This document shows, in pieces, positions 5,540 through 5,901 of a DNA stretch of 5,901 bases. The stretch lies in assembly GCA_023399105.1 (NCBI GenBank), contig JAEWQT010000342.1, positions 1 through 5,901 of the forward strand, read 5' to 3'. The position numbers and the translations under genes are program-made. The notes under the pieces are model-generated. The model had not been told where the DNA came from and did no database searches. It saw nothing but the letters and a program-made list of their open reading frames with translations. This DNA comes from Pseudomonadota bacterium (GTDB taxonomy: Bacteria > Pseudomonadota > Gammaproteobacteria > Pseudomonadales > Oceanobacteraceae). Positions within the stretch are counted from its first letter, which is position 1. Each line of letters starts with the position of its first letter.

Positions 5540-5901
5540 AAAATCCGCAGTCTGATGGTCCGATTTGCCTTATTAACCGGACTGTTGAGTCTGGCCTTGT
5601 CAGCACAGGCTGATGCGCTGGCGAATTTTCTCGCCCGGCTGCAGCAATTACAGTCGCTGGAAGCCGACTTTAATCAGGTTACCCGCGACAACAGCGGTCG
5701 TACCCTGCAACAGTTAAATGGCACTTTAACCGTAGCTAAGCCGGGAAAAATGCGCTGGCAAACGGCCGCTCCTTACGAGCAGCTGGTGGTGTCGGATGGT
5801 GAGCTGGTGTGGATTTACGATATGGATCTGGAACAGGTGACCATTCGTAATATGGATCAGCGCGTGCAGGAAACCCCGGCGCTGCTGCTCAGTGGTGACA
5901 G
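5537..5901 (+). CDS. lolA: Outer-membrane lipoprotein carrier protein LolA, N-terminal part (3' end outside window)
   Basis: LolA is the periplasmic chaperone that takes lipoproteins from the LolCDE transporter in the inner membrane and hands them to LolB at the outer membrane. The frame is open to the window edge, giving 121 codons of a protein normally about 200 residues long. A signal peptide is clear: basic start (MKIRSLMVR), hydrophobic core about 10-22, and an Ala-Gln-Ala cleavage site (23-25) before Asp26. The mature part matches LolA with LEADFNQVTRDNSG, LNGTLTVAKPGKMRW (with the conserved Arg-Trp pair) and VVSDGELVWIYDMDLEQVT. It follows ftsK by 15 bases, an arrangement conserved in gammaproteobacteria. 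Start GTG at 5537 is chosen for the ribosome site and complete signal peptide. Confidence 0.95.
   Translation, partial: MKIRSLMVRFALLTGLLSLALSAQADALANFLARLQQLQSLEADFNQVTRDNSGRTLQQLNGTLTVAKPGKMRWQTAAPYEQLVVSDGELVWIYDMDLEQVTIRNMDQRVQETPALLLSGD

Overview
This is a conserved housekeeping stretch of a gammaproteobacterial chromosome. The protein sequences are clearly of the Pseudomonas/Oceanospirillales type: they match what I remember of Pseudomonas and E. coli ClpA, IF-1, Aat, Bpt, FtsK and LolA. The gene order clpA / infA / bpt / aat / ftsK / lolA is close to the Pseudomonas order. A marine Oceanospirillales-like or Pseudomonas-related bacterium is my inference; the sequence alone does not fix the genus.

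Layout. Positions 1-1238 (+) hold the C-terminal half of clpA, cut by the left edge. It runs convergently into infA (1267-1485, -) across a 28-base spacer that can fold into two mutually exclusive hairpins. A 77-base spacer (1486-1562) upstream of infA holds a weak hairpin at the bpt stop, a sigma70-like promoter with a very GC-rich discriminator, a near-perfect 24-bp palindrome and the infA ribosome binding site. Next come bpt (1563-2276, -) and aat (2276-2965, -), which share one base in a TAATG stop/start overlap. A 51-base divergent spacer (2966-3016) separates aat from ftsK (3017-5521, +), which starts with TTG. lolA (5537 to the right edge, +) starts with GTG 15 bases after ftsK.

How the genes fit together. 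Aat and Bpt add leucine (Aat also phenylalanine) to protein N-termini and so create N-degrons. ClpA, with ClpP and the adaptor ClpS (both outside the window), unfolds and degrades proteins carrying such N-termini. The left half is therefore a bacterial N-end-rule module with the translation initiation factor gene infA embedded in it. The right half is a cell-envelope and division pair: FtsK, the divisome-anchored DNA translocase, and LolA, the periplasmic lipoprotein carrier.

I see no mobile element, CRISPR array, tRNA or rRNA gene, and no sign of a previously undescribed system. The points most worth a second look are in the short spacers: the infA promoter palindrome, the clpA/infA convergent hairpins, and the compact aat-ftsK divergent region, where trxB, present at this place in Pseudomonas, is missing.
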